A stretch of 64,000 bases of DNA from contig NZ_RBAK01000006.1 of NCBI RefSeq assembly GCF_003626595.1, positions 124,001 to 188,000 on the forward strand, given 5' to 3'. The stretch is from Micromonospora endolithica (GTDB lineage: Bacteria; Actinomycetota; Actinomycetes; Mycobacteriales; Micromonosporaceae). Made by a program: the position numbers and the translations under genes. Of this stretch, positions 55,679 through 63,971 are shown in pieces. The notes beneath the pieces were generated by a model, which saw only the letters and a list, made by a program, of their open reading frames with translations, was not told the origin of the DNA and made no database searches. The first letter of the stretch is position 1, and every line of letters begins with the position of its first letter.

Positions 55679-56718
55679 CGGAGCACGCCCGTCCGGTCGT
55701 CGACCCGGACGTGGCCGGGCCGGGCGGGGGGCAGCCGGGCCGGGTCGGCGGCCAGCAGCATCCGGTCGGCGTCGCGCCGGACGATCTCGAAGCCGCCGAA
55801 GCGCAACGTCACCAGCATGATGCGGTTGACCGGGGTGGGCACCAGTTCGGCGACCGGCCGGCGTCCGGCGGCGACCGCGGTACGCACCAGGTGGTCGAGC
55901 AGGACCGCGCCGACCCCCCGGGACACCACCCGGCAGGACATCAGCAGCAGCTCCAGCACCGACTCGGTGCCGGTGAGCCGGGTGACCGCCAGCCCGATCG
56001 TGCCGTAGCGGCCGAAGCGGTCGGTCAGCTCCGCCACGGTCACCTGGTAGTCCGGGTCGTGGCACAGCGCCCGCAGCTCCGCCATCCCGTACGTGATGCC
56101 GGTGCTGTTGAGCTGATGGGTGCGTACGGTCAGCTCGTGGGCGCGGGCCAGGTCGTCCTCGGTGGCCCGCCGGACGGTCAGCACCAGGTCGAGACTCGCC
56201 AGGAAGTCGGTGTCCGGCTGGCCCCACTCCTTCTCGGCGGCGGCGCGCCGGTGCTCCGCCTGGTACATCTGCCGGCGCTGCCGCGACTCGTCGGTGACGA
56301 ACGGCGGCTGGAACTCGGCCCGGCCGGCCAGGTCACCGACCTGGGTGGCGTCGTAGCAGCGGACCGGTGGCAGCGCGCGGGCGACCTCGGCCCGCTCCAC
56401 CGGGTCGTTGTCGACGAAGGCGAGGGTGTCGACGCCGATGCCGAGGGTGGCGGCGATCCGCCGGACCGCCGCGGACTTGTCGCCCCAGCCGACCTCGACG
56501 GCGCAGAACAGGTGGGTCAGCCCCACCGCGTCCAGGTGGGCCACGGCGGTGTCGTGGTGCCCCCGGCTCGCGACCACGTGCAGGATCCCCCGGTCGTCGA
56601 GGGCGTGCAGGGTGCGGACCGCCGCCGGGAACGGTGTCGGCGCGTCGCCCTCCAGTACGACGCCGCCCCACAGCGTGTCGTCGAGGTCCCACACCAGGCA
56701 CTTCACCGTCGGGCTCAT
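55675..56718 (-). CDS. FkbH-like glyceryl transferase/phosphatase
   Basis: 347 residues. HAD-type motif WDLDDTLWGG with Asp11 and Asp13, later VDNDPVER near 120 and the FkbH C-terminal GNAT-like part (LLMSCRVVSRGVGAVLLDHL, about 265). FkbH enzymes take 1,3-bisphosphoglycerate, remove phosphate and load D-glyceryl onto an ACP. The acceptor here is most likely the ACP at 58917-59198. ATGA overlap with the KAS III-like gene. The glyceryl-ACP can be oxidised to hydroxymalonyl-ACP by the two dehydrogenases of the operon, or used directly as in tetronate pathways, which also pair FkbH, ACP and a KAS III-like enzyme. Confidence 0.93.
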   Translation of the reverse strand: MSPTVKCLVWDLDDTLWGGVVLEGDAPTPFPAAVRTLHALDDRGILHVVASRGHHDTAVAHLDAVGLTHLFCAVEVGWGDKSAAVRRIAATLGIGVDTLAFVDNDPVERAEVARALPPVRCYDATQVGDLAGRAEFQPPFVTDESRQRRQMYQAEHRRAAAEKEWGQPDTDFLASLDLVLTVRRATEDDLARAHELTVRTHQLNSTGITYGMAELRALCHDPDYQVTVAELTDRFGRYGTIGLAVTRLTGTESVLELLLMSCRVVSRGVGAVLLDHLVRTAVAAGRRPVAELVPTPVNRIMLVTLRFGGFEIVRRDADRMLLAADPARLPPARPGHVRVDDRTGVLR

Positions 56719-57725
56719 CGCGGGTCCGTCCCGCGCACCAGCAGTGCGCTGCTCCAGGCCGCGACCGGGCTGCTGTTCATCACCAGGACGTGCCCGCCGG
56801 TTGCCACGGTGGCGGCGGTGTCGTCCAGGTTGGCGAGCACGTCGATCGGGCCGAGGTGGCCGTAGCGGGCCAGGTTGGTCGGGCACGCGTCGCCGATCGT
56901 GACGCCCAGGGCCCCCTGCCAGAACGCGAACGCGCCGCGGGACAGGTTCTGCATGAGCACCGCGTCGAGCCGGTCCGGGGTGAGGCCCCGAGCCGCGAGG
57001 ACCTCCCGGTTGAGGTCACGCAGCCGGCTGCGGCTCTCCATCGCCAGCCGGAACGAGTAGGTCGGCTCGTCCGCGCAGGTCTCCCGCCAGTGCCTGGCCG
57101 GCACGTCCCGGTAGTCGATGTGGAACAGGTCGGCGTAGCTGCCGTCGCTGCGCTGCGCGTGGTCGAGCCAGCCCCACCGGCCGGGCTCCCGGCCGAGCAG
57201 CACGGCCGCACCGGCGTCGCCGAGGACGGTCATCGGCGGCCGGTAGCGTCCTTCGGTGGCGGCGACGGCGCCCATGGCGACCAGCACGTGCCGCCACGCC
57301 GGCCGGCCGCGCAGCAACGCCACACCCACGTCGAGCGCCGCGGACACCGACACGCAGCCCAGGTCGCCGACGCTGAGGGTGGTCGCCCGGATCGCCCCGA
57401 GGCGGGCCTGCAACCGGGTCGCCTCGGAGGCCAGCAGGTATCGGGGGGCACGACCCTGCACGAGGATCAGCGCGTCCACGTCCTCGGCCGCCAGCCCGGC
57501 CCGGTTCAGCGCCTCCTGCGCCGCGGCGGCCGCCAGGTCCACCTCGGCGCCCGGTCCGGGCCGGCCGTCGTGGTCCCGCAGGCAGCGGATCTCGTCGATG
57601 CCCAGGGAGAGCACGTGGTCCCGGCGGGCGGCCGGCAGCGCCGCCACCTCCGGCAGCGCGGCGACCGCGACGGTCTCCGCCGGTAGGTGCACGCTCACCG
57701 GGCCCAGCCAGATCGGGGTGGTCAC
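56715..57725 (-). CDS. KAS III-like enzyme with altered catalytic residues
   Basis: 336 residues. Active-site Cys in LGCVSVSAAL near 122. At the usual His position the sequence is LMQNLSRGA (His to Met), and at the usual Asn position it is YGHLG (Asn to His, about residue 275). A normal decarboxylative condensation is therefore doubtful; known KAS III-like acyltransferases such as CerJ and ChlB3 also depart from the C-H-N triad. In this operon it could move the glyceryl- or hydroxymalonyl group from the stand-alone ACP to the ACP of the AT-degenerate PKS, or form a C-C bond as in tetronate assembly. GTG start in a GTGA overlap. Confidence 0.85.
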   Translation of the reverse strand: MTTPIWLGPVSVHLPAETVAVAALPEVAALPAARRDHVLSLGIDEIRCLRDHDGRPGPGAEVDLAAAAAQEALNRAGLAAEDVDALILVQGRAPRYLLASEATRLQARLGAIRATTLSVGDLGCVSVSAALDVGVALLRGRPAWRHVLVAMGAVAATEGRYRPPMTVLGDAGAAVLLGREPGRWGWLDHAQRSDGSYADLFHIDYRDVPARHWRETCADEPTYSFRLAMESRSRLRDLNREVLAARGLTPDRLDAVLMQNLSRGAFAFWQGALGVTIGDACPTNLARYGHLGPIDVLANLDDTAATVATGGHVLVMNSSPVAAWSSALLVRGTDPR

Positions 57726-58903
57726 GACGGCACCGCCACCGGTCCGGGCCGGGCCGGTGCCGCCGCGCCGCTCCGCCGGTGGGCGCGGATCGCGTGGTCG
57801 GCGAGGTGCAGCTCGCTGACCTCGTCGGACCCTTCGATGATCCGCATGACCGTGGCGTCGCGCAGGAAACGACCCACCAGGCTGTCCGGGTCACAGCCGG
57901 CTGCCCCGTGCACCTGCACCGCGTCCCGGCTCACCCGGGTGGCGGCCCGGGAGGCGGCGTACTTCGCCAGCACGGTCGCGGCGACGGCGTCCGGGTCGCG
58001 TACGGCGCGCACCTGTGCCGCGTGGCGGCAGAGCTGTTCGGCGGCGGTGACCGCGACGTGGCCCCGGCCGAGCGTCGCGCGTACCAGCTGGTGGTCGGCG
58101 AGGCGCACCGCGCCCTGGACGCGCTCGACGGCGTGCGCGGTGGCGGCCCGCTGGCACGCCCGCGCCAACCCGACGCAGCCCCAGGCGACGGTGTAGCGAC
58201 CGTGGTCGAGCGCGGTGCCGGCGACGTGGGACAACCCGAACCCGGCCGGTGCGACGAGGTGTGAGCGGGGCACCCGGACGCCGTCCAGGTCGAGGTGGGC
58301 CACCTGGGCCGCCCGCAGTCCGAGCTGACCGCGGACCGGCTCCCGGCGCAGACCCGGCCGGTCGCCCTCGACCAGCACCGCGGCCGGTGCCCCGTCCAGG
58401 CGCCCGATCACCAGCAGCAGGTCGGCGGTGGCGCCGAAGGTGACCCACCGTTTGCGACCGGTGATCCGCAGCGCGTCACCGCTCGGCTCGATGCTGGTGG
58501 CCACGGCGGCCAGCTCGGTGCCGGCGCTCTCCTCGGTGGCGGCGAACCCGGCGACCGCCGCGCCGGTGGCCAGCGCCGGCAGCCACCGCTCGCGCTGCTC
58601 GGCCGAGCCCCAGCGGCCGAGCGCGGCGGAGACCATCCCCTGGACGGTGAGCAGTGCCCGCAGCGAGGAGCACACCGCCCCGATCCGGGCGGTCGCCTCG
58701 CCGATCGCGGCCGGTGACGCGTCCGCGCCACCGTAGCGCCGGGGCAGGTCCCGGGCGAGCAGGCCGGCCGCGCCGGCGTCCGTCACCACGGTCGCCGGCA
58801 ACACGCCCGTCCGGTCCCAGGCGGCGGCGTCGAGCCGTACCGTGTCGGCGAAGCCGGCGGCCCCGGCCACCACGGCGGTGTCGGTGTCGGTGTGGGTGTC
58901 CAC
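57722..58903 (-). CDS. Acyl-ACP dehydrogenase (FkbI/ZmaE type)
   Basis: 393 residues, acyl-CoA dehydrogenase fold: LARDLPRRYGGAD near 45, GFAATEESAGTEL near 112, WVTFGAT near 150 and IEGSDEVSEL near 368, where the catalytic Glu is expected. GTG start, 13 nt after the ACP stop. In FK520 and zwittermicin pathways such an enzyme oxidises the hydroxyacyl-ACP intermediate; together with the 3-hydroxyacyl dehydrogenase it should convert glyceryl-ACP to hydroxymalonyl-ACP. It shares only the general fold with the dehydrogenase at 18726-19910. Confidence 0.9.
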   Translation of the reverse strand: MDTHTDTDTAVVAGAAGFADTVRLDAAAWDRTGVLPATVVTDAGAAGLLARDLPRRYGGADASPAAIGEATARIGAVCSSLRALLTVQGMVSAALGRWGSAEQRERWLPALATGAAVAGFAATEESAGTELAAVATSIEPSGDALRITGRKRWVTFGATADLLLVIGRLDGAPAAVLVEGDRPGLRREPVRGQLGLRAAQVAHLDLDGVRVPRSHLVAPAGFGLSHVAGTALDHGRYTVAWGCVGLARACQRAATAHAVERVQGAVRLADHQLVRATLGRGHVAVTAAEQLCRHAAQVRAVRDPDAVAATVLAKYAASRAATRVSRDAVQVHGAAGCDPDSLVGRFLRDATVMRIIEGSDEVSELHLADHAIRAHRRSGAAAPARPGPVAVPS

Positions 58904-58916
58904 GGTGCCCCCGAGC

Positions 58917-59198
58917 TCAGCCGCGACTCGTGGCGGCGCGCTTGCCGCCGACGAAGGCGGTGACCGCGTTGACGGTCCGGAAGTTGGCGAAGTCCAGGTC
59001 CTCCGGCTCGACCTCGATGCCGAAGGTGTTCTCCACGAACGCGATGAGCTGGAGCGCGAACAGTGAGGTGACGGTGCCGCGGGCGAACATGTCCTCGTCC
59101 GGCTCCGGTGCGTCGCCGACCGCCTCGGCCAGGAAGGCTCGTACCGTGGCGGCCACGTCGGCCGGCCGCGCCGCGCCGGCCGGGATGCTGTCGCTCAT
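58917..59198 (-). CDS. Stand-alone acyl carrier protein (FkbJ/ZmaD type)
   Basis: 93 residues. Phosphopantetheine Ser is Ser45 in GTVTSLFALQLI (TSL rather than DSL), followed by EVEPEDLDFANFRTVNAV, the typical ACP second and third helices of FkbJ-like carriers. Rich in acidic residues. First gene of the nine-gene operon. The ATG at 59198 has GAGG almost abutting it, and an upstream ATG at 59222 has no ribosome site, so the start is not certain. Carrier for the glyceryl/hydroxymalonyl unit. Confidence 0.88.
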   Translation of the reverse strand: MSDSIPAGAARPADVAATVRAFLAEAVGDAPEPDEDMFARGTVTSLFALQLIAFVENTFGIEVEPEDLDFANFRTVNAVTAFVGGKRAATSRG

Positions 59199-59314
59199 GC
59201 CTCGAAGTATCGACACGGACATTTACCGCAGTCCATGGGATACTTCGGCGACTGCATCCGGCGTAGCCAGTTGGGCAGCTACCGCCAGTGATCGGCCGCG
59301 TGCACCATGAAGCC
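59199..59314. promoter_or_regulatory. Divergent control region with partial TAGCCA half-sites
   Basis: 116-bp gap between the ACP operon and the plus-strand hydrolase. GTAGC (59263-59267) and GCTAC (59278-59282) form an inverted repeat, and TAGCCA (59264-59269) is followed 2 nt later by TGG. This is a weaker relative of the arrays at 9877 and 32951, 65-85 nt upstream of the ACP start. Confidence 0.4.
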
Positions 59315-60091
59315 ATGGGTTACGCGCGGGCGGGAAGCCTCGACGTCTACTACGAGGAGCACGGCGAGGGCGACCCGCCGCTGCTGCTGCTGCACGGCGC
59401 GCTCGCCACCATCGAGACCTCGTTCGCCGCCGTGCTCCCCGAGCTGGCGAAGTGCCGCCGGGTGGTGGCGGTGGAGCAGCAGGGGCACGGCCGCACCCGC
59501 GCCGGCGACCACCCGCTGACGCTGGAGTCGATGGCCGACGACACCGCCGCCGTCCTCGACCAGCTGGGGGCGGGGCCGGTCGACGTCCTCGGCTACGACC
59601 TGGGCGCCGGCGTGGCCCTGCACCTGGCGGCGCGGCGGCCCGACCTGGTGCGCAGGCTGGTCTTCGTGGGCCACGCCTTCGACCGGGACGGCTTCCACCC
59701 GGGCGTGCTCGACGGCGTCGCCCGGCTCACCCCGGCCATGCTGGTGGGGTCACCGTTCGAGCGTGCGTACGCCGCCGTCGCCCCCGACCCGTCCGGGTTC
59801 GCCACCCTGGTCGAGCGCACGGTCGCCCTGGAGACCGGCATGACCGACCTGCACCCCGACGAGGTACGCGCCCTGGCCGCGCCCACGCTCGTCGTGGTCG
59901 GCGACGCCGACCTGGTACGGCCCGAGCACGCGCTGCGGATGTTCCGGCTGCGTGGTGGCGGCGTGCCCGGTGACCTGGTCGGCCTGCCGGCGGCGCAGCT
60001 CGCGGTGCTGCCCGGCACCTCGCACGCCGCGCTGCTGGCGCGCCCCGACCTGCTGCTGGCGCTGGTCCTGCCGTTCCTCCAGGCGCACTGA
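59315..60091 (+). CDS. Alpha/beta hydrolase with Asp nucleophile (epoxide hydrolase-like)
   Basis: 258 residues. LLLLHGALA near 23-31 (oxyanion HG), and a nucleophile elbow GYDLGA with Asp95 where lipases and esterases have Ser; Asp there is typical of epoxide hydrolases and haloalkane dehalogenases (GHDWGA). Acid in GDADLVRPEH and His in GTSHAA near 233 complete a triad. Start chosen at the ATG 59315; a GTG at 59288 is in frame. Divergent from the ACP operon, so it may or may not belong to the pathway; it could process a halogenated or epoxide product or be a housekeeping enzyme. Confidence 0.85.
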   Translation: MGYARAGSLDVYYEEHGEGDPPLLLLHGALATIETSFAAVLPELAKCRRVVAVEQQGHGRTRAGDHPLTLESMADDTAAVLDQLGAGPVDVLGYDLGAGVALHLAARRPDLVRRLVFVGHAFDRDGFHPGVLDGVARLTPAMLVGSPFERAYAAVAPDPSGFATLVERTVALETGMTDLHPDEVRALAAPTLVVVGDADLVRPEHALRMFRLRGGGVPGDLVGLPAAQLAVLPGTSHAALLARPDLLLALVLPFLQAH

Positions 60092-60105
60092 GGGCCGACC
60101 CGCGG

Positions 60106-60861
60106 TCAGCCCAGCCCGCCGGCGGCGTGGATGTTCTGTCCGGTGACCCAGCGGGCGTCCGGACCGCAGAGGAACGCGATCACGTTGGCCACGTCGGCGG
60201 GCTGGCCGAGCCGACCCATCGGGGTGATCCGAGCGGCCATCTCCAGGCTCTGCTCGCTGTTCGTCGAGCGCAGCAGGTCGGTGTCGGTGGCGCCCGGCGA
60301 CACCGTGTTGACGGTGATGCCGCGGGCGGCCAGCTCCCGGGAGGCCACCCCGGACAGTTGCTCCACAGCGCCCTTGCTGGCGGCGTACGCGGCGATGCCC
60401 GGGCCTGGCATGACGGTGTTGATCGTGGACAGGTTGACGACCCGTCCACCGTCGCGCATGTGCCGGGCGGCGTGCCGCAGGGCCAGGAACACCGCGCGGG
60501 CGTTCACCGCCATCAGCCGGTCGAACTCGTCCTCGGGCAGGTCCACCAGGAGCGCCGGCGTGTGCCGGGCGGCGGCGTTGTTGACCAGCAGGTCGAGACC
60601 GGGCAGGTGGGTCCGGGCCCCGGCGAAGAGCGTGTCCACCCCGGCGGGATCGCCGAGGTCGGCGCGTACCCCGTGGGCGACGCCACCGTCGGCGGCGACC
60701 TCCTTCTCCACCTCGGCGGCGGCCGCCGCGTCGTGGTGCCAGCCGAACACCACGGTCGCCCCGTCGTGAGCCAGCCGCCGTACCACCGCGCGGCCGATTC
60801 CCCGCGAGCCGCCGGTGACCACGGCCCCCTTGCCCTCCAGAATCCGCGTCCTCACGTCCAT
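60106..60861 (-). CDS. Short-chain dehydrogenase/reductase
   Basis: 251 residues. Cofactor motif TGGSRGIG at residues 16-23, NNAA near 94, catalytic YAASK near 157 with Ser in NLSTIN, and the PG motif VSPGATDTD near 188. A classical SDR of the FabG/glucose dehydrogenase type. Convergent with the hydrolase (14-nt gap). A tailoring reductase or a generic oxidoreductase; the substrate cannot be read. Confidence 0.92.
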   Translation of the reverse strand: MDVRTRILEGKGAVVTGGSRGIGRAVVRRLAHDGATVVFGWHHDAAAAAEVEKEVAADGGVAHGVRADLGDPAGVDTLFAGARTHLPGLDLLVNNAAARHTPALLVDLPEDEFDRLMAVNARAVFLALRHAARHMRDGGRVVNLSTINTVMPGPGIAAYAASKGAVEQLSGVASRELAARGITVNTVSPGATDTDLLRSTNSEQSLEMAARITPMGRLGQPADVANVIAFLCGPDARWVTGQNIHAAGGLG

Positions 60862-60980
60862 GGACCGACGATAGGTCCGTCGGGGCCCGCCGGGCAGCCT
60901 CCCTCCGGGCATGCCCGATCGGCCACGCCTCCGCCTCGGCCGGTGCGGCGGCACTCGGCGGCGGGCGGTCGGCGCCGGTC

Positions 60981-61169
60981 TCAGCGCGAGCCGCCGCGTG
61001 ACCGCGCCCGGTCGATGGCCAGCCCGGTCGGGATCAGCACGGCGGCGACCACCGCCCAGCTCGCCAGGGCGACCCAGAACGGACCGTCGTTGAGGACGAC
61101 CGTCAGGATGCTCACCGGGAGGAGGGCGATCGCCGCGGCGACCACCGGTCGGCGTACGGAGTTCGTCAT
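60981..61169 (-). CDS. Small two-helix membrane protein
   Basis: 62 residues: two hydrophobic helices (about 9-26 and 31-50) and an Arg-rich C-terminus. Unknown function, upstream of the SDR on the same strand, 119 nt away. Confidence 0.55.
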   Translation of the reverse strand: MTNSVRRPVVAAAIALLPVSILTVVLNDGPFWVALASWAVVAAVLIPTGLAIDRARSRGGSR

Positions 61170-61225
61170 GGTGGCGTCGTCTGCCCGGTCCCCGTACCCG
61201 GCAAACCGCGGAGCGGCGCGGTGAC

Positions 61226-61528
61226 CTACGAGGCCAACCGTTCCCGTGCCTGGTGACCGAAGCTGCTCGGTTCGGCACCGTGCTCGGCCTGGTTGATCTC
61301 GGCCCAGACCACGTCCAGGGAGAGGCCGAGGACGTCGGCGATCGCCGCGATGGTCGGGAAGGCGGGGGTCGCCACGCGGCCCGACTCGATCTTGCGCAGG
61401 GTCTCCGGGGAGACGCGGGCGCCGAGCGCGGTCTCCAGCATCGAGCGCTCTCCCCGGGCGCGACGCAGCAGCGCGCCGAGGCGCTGCCCGCGCTCGACCT
61501 CCGCGGGGGTGAGCGGCAACCTGACCAT
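61226..61528 (-). CDS. XRE-type helix-turn-helix regulator
   Basis: 100 residues. Cro/C1-type HTH at about 12-68 (LGALLRRARGERSMLETALGARVSPETLRKIESGR) followed by a short C-terminal tail. GGAG precedes the ATG. Divergent from the methionine aminopeptidase gene; the 65-bp gap between them contains ATAAC/GTTAT inverted half-sites at about 61549-61570, a plausible self-regulating operator. XRE-Map pairs of this kind are common in actinomycetes, though the biological reason is not known to me. Confidence 0.88.
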   Translation of the reverse strand: MVRLPLTPAEVERGQRLGALLRRARGERSMLETALGARVSPETLRKIESGRVATPAFPTIAAIADVLGLSLDVVWAEINQAEHGAEPSSFGHQARERLAS

Positions 61529-61593
61529 GCTCCGATTCTAGTCACGGGATAACATGGCCGGGATAGTTATTGGACGCATGAGGAAGGCGCCCC

Positions 61594-62376
61594 ATGATCG
61601 AGATCCTGGACCCCGCCCAACTGCCCCGGGCGAGGGAGGCGGGCGCCCTGGTCGCGCACATCCTGCAGAACCTGAAGAGCCGCAGCTCGGTCGGCACCAA
61701 CCTGCTGGACATCGACCGGTGGGCCAAGGCCATGATCGTCGAGGCCGGAGCGGTGTCCTGTTACGTCGACTACGCGCCATCCTTCGGGCGCGGGCCGTTC
61801 GGCCACTACATCTGCACGTCCGTCAACGACGCCGTGCTGCACGGCCTGCCGCACGACTACCCGCTCGCCGACGGTGACCTGCTCTCGCTCGACCTGGCCG
61901 TCTCCGTGGGCGGCGTCGTCGCGGACTCGGCCATCAGCTTCGTCGTGGGCGACTCGAAACCCCCGCAGAGCGTCGCGTTGATCAGCGCCACCGAGCGTGC
62001 GCTGGCCGCGGGGATAGCCGCTGCCGGCCCCGGGGCGCGGATCGGCGACATCTCCCACGCCATCGGCTCGACCCTGCACGGTGCGGGCTACTCGGTCAAC
62101 ACCGAGTTCGGCGGCCACGGTGTCGGTTCGACGATGCACCAGGACCCGCACGTGTCGAACACGGGACGACCCGGCCGTGGCTACCGCCTGCGCCCCGGGC
62201 TGCTGCTGGCACTGGAGCCGTGGGTCATGGCGGACACCGCCGCCCTCGTCACCGACGCCGACGGATGGACGCTCCGGAGCGCGACCGGCTGCCGGACCGC
62301 CCACAGTGAGCACACGATCGCCATCACCGACGACGGAGTCGAGATCCTCACCCTGCCGGAGCGGACGCCTCGGTGA
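61594..62376 (+). CDS. map: Type I methionine aminopeptidase
   Basis: 260 residues. All five metal ligands are visible: two Asp in SLDLAVSVGGVVADSA (about 98 and 109), His in GGHGVGS (about 173), Glu in LALEPWV (about 207) and Glu in HSEHTI (about 239). Removes N-terminal Met; here encoded beside an XRE regulator. Ribosome site AGGAAGG. It is probably an extra copy, since a housekeeping Map is usually linked to secY or infA. Confidence 0.93.
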   Translation: MIEILDPAQLPRAREAGALVAHILQNLKSRSSVGTNLLDIDRWAKAMIVEAGAVSCYVDYAPSFGRGPFGHYICTSVNDAVLHGLPHDYPLADGDLLSLDLAVSVGGVVADSAISFVVGDSKPPQSVALISATERALAAGIAAAGPGARIGDISHAIGSTLHGAGYSVNTEFGGHGVGSTMHQDPHVSNTGRPGRGYRLRPGLLLALEPWVMADTAALVTDADGWTLRSATGCRTAHSEHTIAITDDGVEILTLPERTPR

Positions 62377-62532
62377 GCCGTGGCGGCGGCGGTCCCGTCG
62401 CTGCCCCGCGGTGCCGGGCGGGTGGCGCGGATTCTCCGCTTTCTATACCGTGGCACGGTCGCGGCGGCCACATCCCCGACCGGGCTCGCCGCGACGGAGG
62501 CGGCGTACGCAGTCGGGAGCGAGGGGTTCGTG

Positions 62533-63366
62533 GTGACCAACGACTCGCCCACGGTCAACCGGCCTGAGGTCGGCGAGGTCGACGTGCAGCAGAAGATCGA
62601 CACGTCGGTGCCGCACTCGGCACGGATCTGGAACTACTGGCTCGGCGGCAAGGACAACTTCGCGGTCGACCGCGAGGCCGGCGACCAGTACCGGCAGGTC
62701 TTTCCCGGCGTCGTCGACGTCGCCCGTGCCTCCCGGCAGTTCCTGGTCCGGTCGATCACGTTCCTCGCCGCCGAGGCGGGCGTCCGTCAGTTCCTCGATG
62801 TCGGCACCGGGCTGCCGACGGCCGACAACACCCACGAGGTGGCGCAGCGGATCGCCCCGGAGGCGCGGATCGTCTACGTCGACAGTGATCCGCTGGTGCT
62901 GGTGCACGCCCGGGCCCTACTGGTCAGCACGGCCGAGGGCCGGACCTCCTACATCGACGCCGACCTGCACGATCCCGCCGCGATCATCGCGGAGGCCGGC
63001 CGGACGCTCGACCTCGGGCAGCCGATCGGCCTCATCCTCAGCGGCGTCATGGGCCACGTGCCCGACTACGAGAGGGCCCGATCGATCGCACGGCAGCTGC
63101 TGGCGCCGCTGCCGGCCGGCAGTTACCTCTCACTCAACGACGGCACCAGCCTGATCAGCCCCGAGATGCGGCAGGCGCAGGACGACTACAACGACACCGG
63201 GGCGGCTACGTACACGCTGCGCACGCCCGAGCAGATCGCCGGGTTCTTCGAGGGCCTCGAACTGGTGGAGCCGGGCGTCGTGCCGTGCCCGCGGTGGCGA
63301 CCCGACGACGCGGTCGACACGCCCGCCGACATCGACGCCTTCGGCGGGGTGGGCCGCAAGCGCTGA
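62533..63366 (+). CDS. DUF574-type SAM-dependent methyltransferase
   Basis: 277 residues from the second of two adjacent GTG codons, chosen for AGGGG 6 nt upstream. The N-terminal PHSARIWNYWLGGKDNFAVDREAGD (about residues 30-54) is the hallmark of actinomycete DUF574/Methyltransf_19 proteins; SAM-binding region RQFLDVGTGLPT near 82 and VYVDSDPLVL near 112. Function of the family is mostly unknown. It follows map by 157 nt and shows no link to the biosynthetic genes. Confidence 0.9.
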   Translation: MTNDSPTVNRPEVGEVDVQQKIDTSVPHSARIWNYWLGGKDNFAVDREAGDQYRQVFPGVVDVARASRQFLVRSITFLAAEAGVRQFLDVGTGLPTADNTHEVAQRIAPEARIVYVDSDPLVLVHARALLVSTAEGRTSYIDADLHDPAAIIAEAGRTLDLGQPIGLILSGVMGHVPDYERARSIARQLLAPLPAGSYLSLNDGTSLISPEMRQAQDDYNDTGAATYTLRTPEQIAGFFEGLELVEPGVVPCPRWRPDDAVDTPADIDAFGGVGRKR

Positions 63367-63971
63367 GGCGGCGGCCAGGCTCACCCGGAGCGGCGCGGCC
63401 CGGGCGGCCCGGGGCGGCGCGGTGCTGCCCCGGACGACGAGAGCGGTGCCAAGTTCGTATCTCGCCTGGGCCGGCGGATGACCGTCGGTCAGGGTCAGCG
63501 CGAGTCGAGCGGCGGTGGCCCCCGATCTCGTGGGAAGGGCCGTCGCACCGTGGCCAGCGGTGCCCGCCACGTGGGTCACGCTTTCGTGGTGCGGTGAATG
63601 TTTTCGATAACATTTTCTTGCCGCAGCCAAGGGGTCTTCGCCGGTGCAAGGGCTCGCCGGGCGGTCGGCGGATCGTGACGCGGGAGGACACTTCCGCGAA
63701 ACATCACCGACACGTCTTGACTGCCGGCGCTTGCATCCACGACAGTCTATGAGGGCGAGGTGACGCGCGGTCGGGAGCCCGGCGCGCCGGCCCGCACCCC
63801 GGATGGCGACGTCGTGGTGTGAGTGGGCTACTCCTGTTAGCGCTAACAGAAGTCACGGTGACGATCGGTCGCACCCCCGGGTCGGACCCGCCGGCGGCGT
63901 TCACCGGCCCGCCCGCGCCCGTGCTCGACCAATCCACACCAGAAGCAGGACGGCAGAGAGGCCTCAGTATC
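63367..63971. other. 605-bp intergenic region
   Basis: No gene I can support; the short open frames here lack ribosome sites or typical codon use. Contents: a GC-rich palindromic stretch just after the methyltransferase stop (about 63388-63430), an A/T-rich hairpin AATGTT/AACATT at 63597-63614, and a perfect 16-bp palindrome at 63834-63849. Confidence 0.6.
63834..63849. promoter_or_regulatory. Perfect 16-bp palindrome, LacI-family operator
   Basis: CTGTTAGCGCTAACAG with the central CG typical of LacI/GalR-family operators. It lies 122 nt upstream of the truncated gene at the right edge, so that gene is probably a sugar-controlled function. Sequences of the form TGTTAGCGCTAACA are common upstream of actinomycete polysaccharide-degrading enzyme genes. 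Confidence 0.75.

Noticed and set aside
63717..63755. TTGACT as a -35 box with a downstream -10
   Set aside because: No acceptable -10 hexamer at 16-19 nt spacing.
63285..63937. Short open frames in the right-hand intergenic region
   Set aside because: No ribosome sites, Arg-rich shadow composition, and one overlaps the LacI-type palindrome.
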